Assembly (NCBI GenBank): GCA_965116695.1
Contig: OZ220706.1
Span: 4,278,001 to 4,342,000 of the forward strand
DNA from: JAJDTT01 sp965116695
GTDB lineage: Bacteria > Acidobacteriota > UBA6911 > RPQK01 > JAJDTT01
Direction: 5' to 3'
DNA: 64,000 bases
The first letter of the stretch is position 1; each line of letters starts with the position of its first letter. The translations under genes were made by a program, and so were the position numbers. A model generated the notes under the pieces. The model was not told where the DNA came from and made no database searches. It saw only the letters and a list, made by a program, of their open reading frames with translations. Shown one piece after another: positions 43,678 through 52,733 of the stretch.

Positions 43678-46449
43678 GTGGGTGAAGTACTCGACCTGAA
43701 AGGAACCATCAACCTTCCCAGAACCCGTTTCCGGATGAAGGCGAATCTGCCCGTTCTGGAGCCGCGGATTCTCAAGTCGTGGGAAGAGTCGGGGATCTAC
43801 GCGAAGATCCGCTCGGCGCGAAAGGGAAGGCCCCGCTTCATCCTTCACGACGGCCCTCCCTATGCCAACGGGCATCTCCACGTTGGGCACGCCCTGAACA
43901 AGATCCTCAAGGATCTCATTGTCCGTTCCAAGACCATGGAGGGGTACGATAGTCCCTACGTGCCGGGGTGGGACTGCCATGGGCTGCCCATCGAGATCCA
44001 GGTGATGAACCGCAAGCGAGCCGACCTGGATCCGTTGGAGGTGCGGCGGCGATGCCGGCGGCACGCCGACAAGTTCGTGCGCATCCAGGGGGAAGAGTTC
44101 CGCCGCCTGGGGGTCACGGGGGACTGGAACGCGCCCTACCTGACCATGAGCCGTTCCTATGAAGCCGAGACGGCCCGGCTGTTGGGTGATTTCGTCCGCC
44201 GGGGAAGCGTCTACAAGGGTCTGAAGCCGGTTCATTGGTGCATTCACTGCGAGACGGCATTGGCCGAAGCCGAAGTGGAGTATTCGGAACATGTCAGCCC
44301 CTCGGTCTACGTCCGGTTTCCGGTGACGGGAGGACTCCATGGACTGGATGCCGGAGCCCGCCCCGTCTCGGTGCTGATCTGGACCACGACTCCCTGGACC
44401 CTGCCCGCCAACATGGGGCTCTGCTTTCATCCCGACTTCGAATACGCGTTGCTGGAGGCCCGGGACGAGGTCTTCATCCTGGCTGCCGATCTGGTCCCCC
44501 GGGTTTCCAAGGAGTGCGGCCTGGGCGACTACCGGATTCTGGGACGGCTGCGGGGCGCCGCCCTCGGCGGTCTCGAATGCCGCCACCCCTGGCTTCCGCG
44601 CCGGTCCGCCGTCGTCTTCGGAACGCACGTCACCCTGGAACAGGGCACGGGAGTGGTCCATACCGCGCCCGGGCACGGAGAAGAGGACTACCGTCTCGGA
44701 GTCGACAACGGTCTCGAAGTGTATTGCCCGGTGGACGCCTCGGGCCGGTTCCTGCCGGAAGTGGATCACTTCGGCGGCATGCCCGTGTTCGAGGCCAACT
44801 CTTCCATCAACGCCCATATGGCCCGGGAAGGCCATCTGCTCCGGGAAGGGCCGTTCCGGCACAGCTATCCTCATTGCTGGCGCTGTCACAACCCGGTTAT
44901 TTTTCGCGCCACGGCCCAGTGGTTCATCAGCATGGACCGGGAAGACCTGCGCGGCCGCGCCCTGCGCGAGATCGCCAGGGTGAAGTGGCTGCCGTCCTGG
45001 GGCCGGGAGCGGATCCATAGCATGATCTCCACCCGGCCGGACTGGTGTATCAGCCGGCAGAGAACCTGGGGCGTTCCGATCATCGCCTTCTACTGCAGGG
45101 CCTGCGGCAAGATCCTGTTGGAGAGCGGCATCATCGAGCATGTATCGCGCATCTTCGAGCGGGAGGGAGCCGACGCCTGGTACCGCATGTCAGCGTCGGA
45201 GCTTCTCCCGGAGAACACCCGTTGCGACTGCGGCAGCGAAGAATTCGAGAAAGACAAGGACATATTGGACGTCTGGTTCGATTCGGGGGTCAGCCATCAC
45301 GTGCTGCGGGATACGCCCGGGCTGGAGTGGCCCGCGGATCTCTACCTGGAGGGTGGAGATCAGTTCCGGGGCTGGTTTCACAGCTCCCTGCTGGTCGGGG
45401 TCGGCGTCAGCGACGAAGCTCCCTACCGGTCGGTTCTCTGCCATGGGTGGACGCTGGATGCCGAAGGGAAAGCCATGTCCAAGTCCCGGGGCAACGTCAT
45501 TTCTCCCCAGGACATCACCAAGCGGGACGGCGCCGAGATCTTGCGTCTCTGGGTTGCGTCCATCGACTACACCGAAGACGTCCGCCTGGGGGAAGAGATT
45601 CTTTCCCGGCTCCGGGACGCTTACCGCAAGCTGCGAAATACGAGCCGCTTCCTCCTGGGCAACCTTCACGACTTCTCCCCGGGAATGGCAGTCCCGGACG
45701 GGGAGCTGCTGGAGTTGGATCGTTGGGCTCTGGCCCATACCGCCGCCACGGCACGGCGGGTGGAGGAGGCCTACCGGAATTTCGAGTTTCACACGGTCTA
45801 CCATTCCCTTTACCACCTCTGCGTCGTGGGGCTCTCCAGCTTTTATCTCGACGTTCTGAAGGATCGCCTCTACGTCTCGGCGGCCGATTCCAGGGAACGG
45901 AGGTCGGCGCAGACGGCGCTGTTCCGGATCGCGGACGCATTGGTCCGGCTGCTGGCTCCGATCCTGCCCTTTACCACGACGCAGATCTGGGAAGAACTCC
46001 ACGGCGAAACCCCTCCCGCCGAATCGGTCCACATGGCCGAGTTCTCCCGGGAACTGGACCGTTATGAGAACCCCGAGCTGCTGGAGCGATGGGAGCCGCT
46101 CCTGCGGATCCGCCACCAGGTCAGCAAATCACTGGAGGAATGCCGCCGGGAGAAGCTCATCGGGAACTCCCTGGAGGCGTCGGTCAGGATCGAGGCCGGC
46201 GCGGAGACCTGCCGTTACCTCAGCCGGTATGCGGAGGATCTGGCCACCGTCTTCATCGTCTCCGAGGTCGAAATCGGACTGAGGGAGGAATTGGCGGGGG
46301 ACGAGACGCGGATCGAGGTGACCCGAACCCGGGCGAAGAAATGCGCGCGGTGCTGGAACCATCGGCGCTCGGTGGGGACCGATGCCGATCTCCCGCACGT
46401 CTGCTCCCGTTGCCGCTTGGTGTTGGAACGCATCGGCGCCCTCGGCTGA
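43678..46449 (+). CDS. ileS: Isoleucyl-tRNA synthetase
   Basis: This 923-residue class I synthetase has the HIGH-type motif in PYANGHLHVGHALNKIL (residues about 61-77) and KMSKS as AMSKSRGNVI (about 600). The editing domain carries WTTTPWTLPANMGLCF and HTAPGHGEEDY. The C-terminal zinc-binding region CARCWNHRRSVG and CSRCRLVLERIG matches bacterial IleS. The GTG at 43678 is the first start in the frame. Length is typical. Confidence 0.96.
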   Translation: MGEVLDLKGTINLPRTRFRMKANLPVLEPRILKSWEESGIYAKIRSARKGRPRFILHDGPPYANGHLHVGHALNKILKDLIVRSKTMEGYDSPYVPGWDCHGLPIEIQVMNRKRADLDPLEVRRRCRRHADKFVRIQGEEFRRLGVTGDWNAPYLTMSRSYEAETARLLGDFVRRGSVYKGLKPVHWCIHCETALAEAEVEYSEHVSPSVYVRFPVTGGLHGLDAGARPVSVLIWTTTPWTLPANMGLCFHPDFEYALLEARDEVFILAADLVPRVSKECGLGDYRILGRLRGAALGGLECRHPWLPRRSAVVFGTHVTLEQGTGVVHTAPGHGEEDYRLGVDNGLEVYCPVDASGRFLPEVDHFGGMPVFEANSSINAHMAREGHLLREGPFRHSYPHCWRCHNPVIFRATAQWFISMDREDLRGRALREIARVKWLPSWGRERIHSMISTRPDWCISRQRTWGVPIIAFYCRACGKILLESGIIEHVSRIFEREGADAWYRMSASELLPENTRCDCGSEEFEKDKDILDVWFDSGVSHHVLRDTPGLEWPADLYLEGGDQFRGWFHSSLLVGVGVSDEAPYRSVLCHGWTLDAEGKAMSKSRGNVISPQDITKRDGAEILRLWVASIDYTEDVRLGEEILSRLRDAYRKLRNTSRFLLGNLHDFSPGMAVPDGELLELDRWALAHTAATARRVEEAYRNFEFHTVYHSLYHLCVVGLSSFYLDVLKDRLYVSAADSRERRSAQTALFRIADALVRLLAPILPFTTTQIWEELHGETPPAESVHMAEFSRELDRYENPELLERWEPLLRIRHQVSKSLEECRREKLIGNSLEASVRIEAGAETCRYLSRYAEDLATVFIVSEVEIGLREELAGDETRIEVTRTRAKKCARCWNHRRSVGTDADLPHVCSRCRLVLERIGALG

Positions 46450-46507
46450 AGTCGGGAATCATGGGAGAGGATATCCTTCGGAAGCCGTTGGCGTGCTGGA
46501 GAAGACG

Positions 46508-47758
46508 ATGAAACTCGTGGCGCTGGGAGTGGCGGCGGTGGTGCTGGCGCTGGATCTTCTCACCAAGTGGTGGGTCAAGAGCACGCCTTGGCTGCACTAC
46601 CACACGGTGGTCGATGGATTCTTCTCCATCCACTTCGTCCGCAACGAGGGCATTGCCTTCGGCTTGTTCCATTCCAATCCATCGGCGTGGAAACCGGTGA
46701 TCCTTTCCGTCCTGGCCGTCGCGGCGGCGGTCATGGTGTTGTATTACATCCGGACCAGTCCTCCAGGGGAAAAAGGCGTCCAACTGCTCATGGGGCTTCT
46801 GTTGGGAGGGATCCTGGGGAATTTCTGCGACCGGTTGTGGCGTGGTTATGTCGTCGATTTTCTGGATTTTCATTGGCAGGACCGTTTCGCCTGGCCGACC
46901 TTCAATCTGGCCGATGCCGCAATCACCTGCGGAGTCGCGGCGATTCTCTACCAGGGCTTTTTCGGAGCGGGCGGCGCAGACGGGGCATCGGGCCGGCCCA
47001 GCCGGAAAAATTCGGGCTCTTTGGGCGCGTTTCTCCTGGCGGGACTGCTCTCGGCGCCCCTGTGGGGAAAACCGGCGTCTCCCGGCGCGCTGGAAGTCGT
47101 GGACCGGGTCCAGGCCCGATACGACCGGGTCGAAAGCTTCTCCGCCGATTTCCGGCAGGTCTTCCAATCGCAGGGCGTCTTTTTCGAAAGCGACTGGGGC
47201 GAGGGGATTCTGCTGATGAAGCGCCCCGGAAAAATGTACTGGGAGTACCAGCGTCCCACCAGGAAGCTGTTCGTGGCCGACGGCAAGCAGACCTTCTTCT
47301 ACGTCCCCGGTGAGAACCAGGTGACGATCACCGACCTGGACCTGGAGACCGCGGATACGCCGCTGCTCTTCCTGCTGGGACCCAAAAGGATCCGGGACGA
47401 CTTCCTGGTGGAGTTCGAAACCGGGGAAGGGCCGTTGGACGAATCCAACCTGCTCCTGCGGTTGACGCCGGTTCGGGCCCGGCCGGAATTCAGTTATCTG
47501 CTCATGGAGCTGTCCTCCCGGACCTGGCTCATCCGGAGATTGTCCGTCGTCGAGCCCATCGGGAATCGCTACGACTACATCTTCAGCCGTTTCCGGGAGA
47601 ACGTCAGGATTGGGGACAAACAGTTCCGCCTGGAGTTGCCGGATGGAGTGGAGATCATCCGAATCGGATCCGGCGCCGGCTGGAGTCCGGACGGGAAGCC
47701 CGTCCGGACTCTTCATCGAAGCCGGATCGACACCGCGAACAGGAGAGTGCCGAGTTGA
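46508..47758 (+). CDS. lspA-lolA: In-frame fusion of signal peptidase II (LspA) and a LolA-like lipoprotein carrier domain
   Basis: Residues 1-155 form lipoprotein signal peptidase II, with NEGIAFGLF, GNFCDR (D108) and NLADA (D136) supplying the two catalytic Asp, plus four hydrophobic segments. Without any stop the frame continues through a short linker, a basic patch (GRPSRKNSG) and a fifth hydrophobic segment (LGAFLLAGLLSAPLWG, about 172-187). A LolA-like domain follows from about 194 to 416 (ALEVVDRVQARYDRVESF, FRQVFQSQGVFFES). By positive-inside topology the LolA part would be periplasmic but tethered. A TTG at 47021 could start a separate LolA, though its ribosome-binding site is weak. 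It lies between ileS and fabH; the stop overlaps fabH's TTG. Confidence 0.85.
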   Translation: MKLVALGVAAVVLALDLLTKWWVKSTPWLHYHTVVDGFFSIHFVRNEGIAFGLFHSNPSAWKPVILSVLAVAAAVMVLYYIRTSPPGEKGVQLLMGLLLGGILGNFCDRLWRGYVVDFLDFHWQDRFAWPTFNLADAAITCGVAAILYQGFFGAGGADGASGRPSRKNSGSLGAFLLAGLLSAPLWGKPASPGALEVVDRVQARYDRVESFSADFRQVFQSQGVFFESDWGEGILLMKRPGKMYWEYQRPTRKLFVADGKQTFFYVPGENQVTITDLDLETADTPLLFLLGPKRIRDDFLVEFETGEGPLDESNLLLRLTPVRARPEFSYLLMELSSRTWLIRRLSVVEPIGNRYDYIFSRFRENVRIGDKQFRLELPDGVEIIRIGSGAGWSPDGKPVRTLHRSRIDTANRRVPS

Positions 47759-48759
47759 GCGAGATTCGGGCGAACATAACGGCCGTAGGGATGTACGTCC
47801 CGGAGAAGCGCGTCAACAACCACGACTTGAGCCGGGTTCTGGACACTTCCGACAAGTGGATTCGAGAGCGAACCGGGATCTCGGAGCGCCGGATTGTCGG
47901 CAAGGACCAGGCGAACAGCGATCTCTCGGTTCGAGCCATTCGAGACGCTCTGGAAGGCACGCCTCATCGTCCGGAAGACATCGATCTCATCATCGTCACC
48001 ACCGTCACGCCGGACATGATGTTTCCTTCGACCGCTTGCCGGATCCAGGAGAAGATCGGGGCCACCAAGGCGTGGGGATTCGATCTTTCCGGGGCCTGCT
48101 CCGGATTCCTTTTCGGGCTCTCGACGGCTGCGCAGTTCATTCGGACGGGAACCCACAAGAAGGTCCTGGTGGTGGGAACCGATGTGATGAGCTCCATCAT
48201 CGACTTCGAGGACCGGGCCACCTGCGTTCTCTTCGGAGACGGCGCCGGAGCGGTCCTTCTTGAGCCCACCGAGGAGGAGGATGTCGGCATCCTGGACGCG
48301 ACCCTGGGATGCGACGGGTCGGGAGGCAAGTTCCTGTTCATGCCGGCTGGAGGGAGCCGCCGCCCCGCAAGCCACGAAACCGTGGACAAGCGAATGCACT
48401 ATGTCCATCAGGACGGAAGGAATGTCTTCAAGTTCGCGGTCCGGGTCATGTGCGACACATCCGTTGGATTGCTCCGGCGAAACGGCATTCCCACCGATCA
48501 GCTTTCACTGTTCGTCCCCCACCAGGCCAACATGCGAATCATCAAGTCGTCCATGTCGCGCCTGAAACTGGCCGAGGACCAGGTCGCCGTCAACATCGAC
48601 CGCTACGCCAACACCACGGCGGCGACCATCCCCACCTGCCTGGCGGAAGCTCACCGGGAGGGACGACTGAAGAAACGGGACAAGGTCCTCATGGTCTCCT
48701 TCGGCGCCGGATTCACCTGGGGAGGCATTCTGCTGGGCTGGGGAATGGATCCGCCGTAA
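47755..48759 (+). CDS. fabH: 3-oxoacyl-ACP synthase III
   Basis: This 334-residue condensing enzyme starts fatty-acid synthesis from acetyl-CoA and malonyl-ACP. The catalytic triad is present: C115 in SGACSGF, H256 in VPHQANMRI and N286 in YANTTAAT. The FabH-type N-terminus (VGMYVPEKRVNNHDL, SDKWIRERTGI) is also clear. The start is a TTG overlapping the fusion gene's stop (TTGA) after an AGGAG site. Length is slightly above the usual 317-330. Confidence 0.95.
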   Translation: MSEIRANITAVGMYVPEKRVNNHDLSRVLDTSDKWIRERTGISERRIVGKDQANSDLSVRAIRDALEGTPHRPEDIDLIIVTTVTPDMMFPSTACRIQEKIGATKAWGFDLSGACSGFLFGLSTAAQFIRTGTHKKVLVVGTDVMSSIIDFEDRATCVLFGDGAGAVLLEPTEEEDVGILDATLGCDGSGGKFLFMPAGGSRRPASHETVDKRMHYVHQDGRNVFKFAVRVMCDTSVGLLRRNGIPTDQLSLFVPHQANMRIIKSSMSRLKLAEDQVAVNIDRYANTTAATIPTCLAEAHREGRLKKRDKVLMVSFGAGFTWGGILLGWGMDPP

Positions 48760-48811
48760 CTGGGGAATATTCGGGGGGAGCCTCTTCAACGAGACACCCG
48801 GGACGGCGGCG

Positions 48812-49330
48812 TCAGATGAAGAGTTCCTCTTCCGGCGGCTTGGAGCCGGTCTTTTTCTCTCGCCGCCCCAACAGAAACGACAGTCCCGACTGGATCCCCC
48901 TGAAGAAGGAACCGATTTCCAGAATGGGCCTCACGACGTCCTTCTGAATCACATCGCTGGTCTGTTCGAACTTCTCGACGGTGTCGGTGACCAGTCCGTC
49001 CACTCTCTGGGCCTGTTCGTGCCCCAGACGGATCAGTTCCTTCACCAACCCGTCCACCTCTTCGGTGGTTCTTCGGAAGGCGCCCATCACGAAGCGGACG
49101 TTGTCGTTGAACTCGTTGCCGAGTTGCCGCACCGGCTCCAGGTTCTCGGACACCTGGGTCAATTTGGCGCTGACGGAATCGACGGCCGCCTGAAGGCTCC
49201 GGGTCTCCTTTTGCAGCTCCTCGGCCACCTTTCGAACGGTCTTGGCCGCCCGCCACACGGACAGGGCCTGAAGGCTCATGCAAACGGCGGTAATGCCGAT
49301 GAACAGGATCAGAAGGAGTTCAGCGCTCAC
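48812..49330 (-). CDS. Membrane-anchored coiled-coil protein (DUF948-like)
   Basis: This 172-residue protein has an N-terminal membrane segment (LLLILFIGITAVCMSLQAL) followed by a long amphipathic helix and coiled coil (KTVRKVAEELQKETRSLQAA). The C-terminal end is charged (LGRREKKTGSKPPEEE). It resembles DUF948-type proteins that often accompany YtxH proteins and general stress proteins. The start is a GTG at 49330 with a GGGGAACG-like site upstream. Its neighbour upstream on this strand is a YtxH-like gene. No catalytic motif exists, and a structural or stress role is inferred. Confidence 0.65.
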   Translation of the reverse strand: MSAELLLILFIGITAVCMSLQALSVWRAAKTVRKVAEELQKETRSLQAAVDSVSAKLTQVSENLEPVRQLGNEFNDNVRFVMGAFRRTTEEVDGLVKELIRLGHEQAQRVDGLVTDTVEKFEQTSDVIQKDVVRPILEIGSFFRGIQSGLSFLLGRREKKTGSKPPEEELFI

Positions 49331-49361
49331 GTGCGTTCCCCGCAGTTGCGACGGGATTGTC

Positions 49362-49381
49362 GGAGGGCAATTGCGCCCTCC
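49362..49381. terminator. 7-bp hairpin between the YtxH-like and DUF948-like genes
   Basis: GGAGGGC pairs with GCCCTCC around AATTGC. It lies in the 84-bp gap between two co-directional minus-strand genes. It may be an attenuator or an mRNA-processing signal. Confidence 0.35.
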
Positions 49382-49414
49382 CCGGAATCGGGAAGCACCG
49401 TCTCCGTGCGGACC

Positions 49415-49750
49415 TCAGTCGGCGGACTCTTCCTGCGTCCGCGACTCGCCCCGATAGGTGCGACGCGCGGCATCCAGGACGACGCCGAGTTGCTCCTTCT
49501 TCTTCCGGAGGCTCTCCCGTTCCCGGTTCAGGGTCTCACCGGCGCGGCCGGCAAGCTCCCGCCCCTTTTCCTCCAATGTATCCTTGCCTTCCCGGAGCCT
49601 CCGGCCGACCTTGTCGGCACCCTCCCGGGCCTTGCCTTCCAGCAGTTCCCGAGTCTGTTCGCCCGATTGGGGAGCCAGCAACAGTGCCGCGCAGGCGCCC
49701 ACAAAGCTGCCGATGAGAAAATAGACCAGCTTGTCTCCACTTGAGGCCAT
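49415..49750 (-). CDS. YtxH domain-containing small membrane protein
   Basis: This 111-residue protein begins MASSGDKLVYFLIGSFVGACAALLLAPQSGEQTR; the segment around residues 8-27 is a membrane anchor ending in the LLLAPQSGxxTR YtxH signature. A basic and acidic helical tail (KAREGADKVGRRLREGKD) follows. YtxH proteins are general-stress and envelope proteins of unclear action. The ATG at 49750 fits the family. It is upstream of the DUF948-like gene on the same strand. Confidence 0.8.
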   Translation of the reverse strand: MASSGDKLVYFLIGSFVGACAALLLAPQSGEQTRELLEGKAREGADKVGRRLREGKDTLEEKGRELAGRAGETLNRERESLRKKKEQLGVVLDAARRTYRGESRTQEESAD

Positions 49751-49900
49751 AGCTGTTACTCCTTCCCGTCCCGGTCCGGATCCATCCGTTCAAGGTTATC
49801 ATAGCCGTGATGGGGCGTGGCGAACGCGGGCTGCGGCTCCGGTTTGTGGAGGCGGACGGGTCTCGGGTAGAATACCCGGCTGTCGGGGAGGGATGCTGCG

Positions 49901-50143
49901 GTGATCAAGGATTTGTTGCCGAGACAGGTCGTGTGCAACGAGAGAAACGCCAAGGGCAAGCCCTGCCACGGCAAGTTGAAGCGATATTATCCGTTTGCCG
50001 GATACTACAACGAGCCCGATGAATCGCTCCGGCAGGAAATCGAGGGCGAGTTCGGAAAGAAAAAAACCCTGGTGCTGATCAAGTGCGAGGAATGCGCCGT
50101 CGTATTCCGGCTGCCGGTAGAATTGAAGGTCAAGTTCGGCTGA
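49901..50143 (+). CDS. Small Cys-pair protein of unknown function
   Basis: This 80-residue protein starts at a GTG preceded by GGGAGGGA about six bases upstream. Four Cys (C12, C22, C62, C65) form a possible zinc-ribbon-like set: VVCNERNAKGKPCHGKL and KCEECAVVFR. The second half carries a beta-like KTLVLIKCEECAVVF. I do not recognise the family. It sits alone between the YtxH gene and a HAD phosphatase. Coding is supported by a strong ribosome-binding site. Confidence 0.6.
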   Translation: MIKDLLPRQVVCNERNAKGKPCHGKLKRYYPFAGYYNEPDESLRQEIEGEFGKKKTLVLIKCEECAVVFRLPVELKVKFG

Positions 50144-50253
50144 ACGGAGTGCGGACCCCGCACCCGGATACTGCGTAGTACGGTTTTTTGCCTTCATCGC
50201 CCGGGACTGCCGGCCGGATCTGCCGGCGGTTCTTTGCCCCATTCACGCTTCAG

Positions 50254-50868
50254 ATGCAGATCTACACCGATTTCGACGGGACCATCACCAATCGCGACTC
50301 CATTGTCCTGCTGGTCCAGGAGTTCGGAGGCGGCGACCGCTATCGGCGGGACCTGCTGTCCGAATTCGAGAACGGGACCCTGTCGGCGGCCGAGGTGATT
50401 GCCGAGGAGGTCGCCTCGGTCGACGCCTCCTGGGAAGAGGTCGCCGCCTGTCTCAGGGAGACGGTCCGAGTCGACCCGACCTTTCCCGGCTTCGTGAACT
50501 GGTGCCGCGAATCTTCGATTCCCCTCTGCGTCGTCAGTTCGGGGCTGGAGCAGATCATCGCCTTCATGATCGGAGACCTGGGGGTTCCGGTGGTGGCGCA
50601 TACGGCCCGGATCGACGGACGGAGCTGGCGCTACCATCGGCGGCCGGAGTCGGAGAAGGAGTTGGTGGTCCGGGCGGCGAGCGAGACCGACGAGGTCGCC
50701 TTCATAGGCGACGGCATATCGGACATCTGTGTTCTCCCCTATGTGGATCGCGTATTCGCGAAACGCTACCTGGCGAAGTATTGCCGGAAGCGGGGCATCG
50801 ACTTTTTCCCCTACGATACCTTCCGGGAGGTCCGGAACCGGCTGCAGGCGGAGTTGCAGACGGACTGA
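50254..50868 (+). CDS. HAD-superfamily phosphatase (MtnX/phosphoserine phosphatase-like)
   Basis: This 204-residue protein begins MQIYTDFDGTITNRDSI; motif I is DFDGT. Motif II is VVSSGLEQII and motifs III/IV are seen as ESEKELVV and AFIGDGISDI. Related enzymes remove phosphate from 2-hydroxy-3-keto-5-methylthiopentenyl phosphate or phosphoserine. The ATG at 50254 removes a leader that lacks HAD features. It is convergent with the deacetylase-like gene, 2 bp between stops. The substrate is not resolvable from the sequence. Confidence 0.78.
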   Translation: MQIYTDFDGTITNRDSIVLLVQEFGGGDRYRRDLLSEFENGTLSAAEVIAEEVASVDASWEEVAACLRETVRVDPTFPGFVNWCRESSIPLCVVSSGLEQIIAFMIGDLGVPVVAHTARIDGRSWRYHRRPESEKELVVRAASETDEVAFIGDGISDICVLPYVDRVFAKRYLAKYCRKRGIDFFPYDTFREVRNRLQAELQTD

Positions 50869-50870
50869 TT

Positions 50871-51899
50871 TCACACCGGCCAATACGGGCTCAGGTGGGG
50901 ACGGAGCTGATCCATATAGGGCCCCGAATCGGGACTGGATTCCAGTTCGGGACCCGCTTCCGGCGGGTCCAGGCCGGCGGCCACCGTCGTCTCCACAGAC
51001 GCCGCCAGCGCCTTCAGGTTGTAGCCCCCTTCCAGCACGTAGAGAATCTTGCCGCCGCAGATTTCCGCTGCCGTCCGGTTCAGGTCCACCGCCATCCTGG
51101 CAAAGCCCCGCTCACTCAACAGCATGCCGGCGAGGGGATCATCCCGGTGGGCGTCGAATCCCGCGGAGACCAGGATCAACCCGGGTTCATAGCCGGCCAG
51201 GATGGGCAGCACCATGCCGGCCAGCAGGGAAGAGTAGAAACCGTTGTTCTGACCGGCCGGAATCGGGAAGTTGACCGTCATACCCTTGCCCTTCCCCACG
51301 CCCACTTCGGTGTAGTAGCCGGTTCCGGGGTACAGCGGGTGCTGGTGCATGGAGACGTAGAGAACGTCGTCGCGGTGGTAGAAAGCGGCCTGGGTGCCGT
51401 TGCCGTGATGGACATCGAAGTCGACTATGGCCACGCGGCGAACCAGACCCTGGTCCAGAGCCCACTGGGCGCCCACGGCCACGTTGTTGAAGAGGCAGAA
51501 GCCCATCGCCTTCCCCGGTTCGGCGTGATGGCCGGGTGGGCGGACGGCCGCGAACCCGGAGTCGATGTCTCCCCGGAAGAGAAGCTCGATCATTCGAATG
51601 ACGCTCCCGGCCGCCAGCAGCGCCACGTCGTGTGAGGCTCCACCCGAGTAGGTGTCCCAGTCCAGGGGATGGAGCGGCTGCAGCCGCGTTCCCCGGATGT
51701 GGGCCAAATGGTCTCGTGTGTGGACCCGAAGTATGGCTTCTTCGGCGGCGGGAGCGGGGGACACTTTCACCAGCCGTTTGAACGACGACCGGGCGGACAG
51801 TCCCTCAGAGATGGCTCGAATCCGGTCCGGACGTTCCGGATGTTCGGGCGGGACCTGGTGTTCGAGGAAGACCGGATCCAGAACCAGGCCGTAACGCAT
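50871..51899 (-). CDS. Histone deacetylase/acetoin utilisation-like deacetylase
   Basis: This 342-residue protein has the class II arginase-deacetylase fold. The active-site run is VRPPGHHAEPGKAMGF (H124, H125), IVDFDVHHGNGTQ (D162, H164) and VSAGFDAHRDDPLA, which supply the zinc ligands and general-base His. Bacterial relatives include acetylpolyamine amidohydrolases and AcuC. The ATG at 51899 overlaps the queE stop (TGATG), an unexpected pairing with a deazaguanine enzyme. The substrate is unknown; the metal site looks active. Confidence 0.88.
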   Translation of the reverse strand: MRYGLVLDPVFLEHQVPPEHPERPDRIRAISEGLSARSSFKRLVKVSPAPAAEEAILRVHTRDHLAHIRGTRLQPLHPLDWDTYSGGASHDVALLAAGSVIRMIELLFRGDIDSGFAAVRPPGHHAEPGKAMGFCLFNNVAVGAQWALDQGLVRRVAIVDFDVHHGNGTQAAFYHRDDVLYVSMHQHPLYPGTGYYTEVGVGKGKGMTVNFPIPAGQNNGFYSSLLAGMVLPILAGYEPGLILVSAGFDAHRDDPLAGMLLSERGFARMAVDLNRTAAEICGGKILYVLEGGYNLKALAASVETTVAAGLDPPEAGPELESSPDSGPYMDQLRPHLSPYWPV

Positions 51900-52573
51900 C
51901 AGACTCCCCTTGTCTCGGCTCCCCAGAAGATCTTGTGCAGTTGCACCTGGATTCGGACCTGCAGCCCGTCTTCCAGAATCCAACCGGCCAGGCGGGCTGC
52001 GTCCATGCGGTTCCATTCCGGCGAAAACAGGACCAGGTGCCGCCTGGTCAGTTCCAGTTCCAGGGTCTTCCGCTTGGCCCACTCATAGTCGCGCCGCGAT
52101 GAAATCACGAACTTGATTTCATCGTGCGGTCTCAGGTGGCCCAGGTTCTCCCAGCGGTTTCTTCCCTCCATGAGGCTGTCCGGACACTTGATGTCGTAGA
52201 TCAGGACCGCTCTGGGATCCACCGGACGGATGTCCAGGCTGCCCCCGGTCTCGATCAGGACCCGCTTGCCCGCGTCCAGCAAACTCGTGATGAGAGTGTG
52301 CGCCGGAGAGTGGAGCAGAGGCTCTCCGCCCGTGATCTCCACCAGATCGGAGGGATACCGGTCCAATTGGGCTCTGATCTCCGCCAGGGACATGGGGACG
52401 CCCCCCTCGAAGGCGTACTCGGTATCGCAATAGCTGCACCGGAGGTTGCAGCCGGTGAGCCGCACGAAGGCGCAGGGCTGACCGCTGTAGCTGGACTCTC
52501 CCTGGATGCTGAAGAAGATCTCGGTGACGGGGAGAGTCTTGGACATTCGATCCGTCGCGGCGGTGCTGGTCAT
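51899..52573 (-). CDS. queE: 7-carboxy-7-deazaguanine synthase
   Basis: This 224-residue radical SAM enzyme makes 7-carboxy-7-deazaguanine for queuosine or archaeosine-type nucleosides. The C42-x3-C46-x2-C49 cluster-binding motif (GCNLRCSYCDTEY) follows IFFSIQGESSYSGQP, and VEITGGEPLLH is the SAM-binding GGE motif. QueC, QueD and QueF are not in the window. A second ATG (residue 10) is possible. It overlaps the deacetylase gene downstream. Confidence 0.92.
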   Translation of the reverse strand: MTSTAATDRMSKTLPVTEIFFSIQGESSYSGQPCAFVRLTGCNLRCSYCDTEYAFEGGVPMSLAEIRAQLDRYPSDLVEITGGEPLLHSPAHTLITSLLDAGKRVLIETGGSLDIRPVDPRAVLIYDIKCPDSLMEGRNRWENLGHLRPHDEIKFVISSRRDYEWAKRKTLELELTRRHLVLFSPEWNRMDAARLAGWILEDGLQVRIQVQLHKIFWGAETRGV

Positions 52574-52733
52574 TGGTTACGCCCGTAGTATACCCGGGAA
52601 GTAGAGGAGAGAGGAAAACAGGAGCAGGGAAGAAGAGAACGGAAGGAGGCGGCGTGAACGGACGGATTGGTGCGGTGACGGGTTTCACCCTCGGCTGCTA
52701 GAATCGAATGAAGGAGATCAAGGAGACGCCCAG

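Noticed and set aside
42910..45141. Minus-strand open frame spanning the TonB-like gene and ileS
   Set aside because: It crosses two real plus-strand genes and their intergenic gap, and its translation has no domain.
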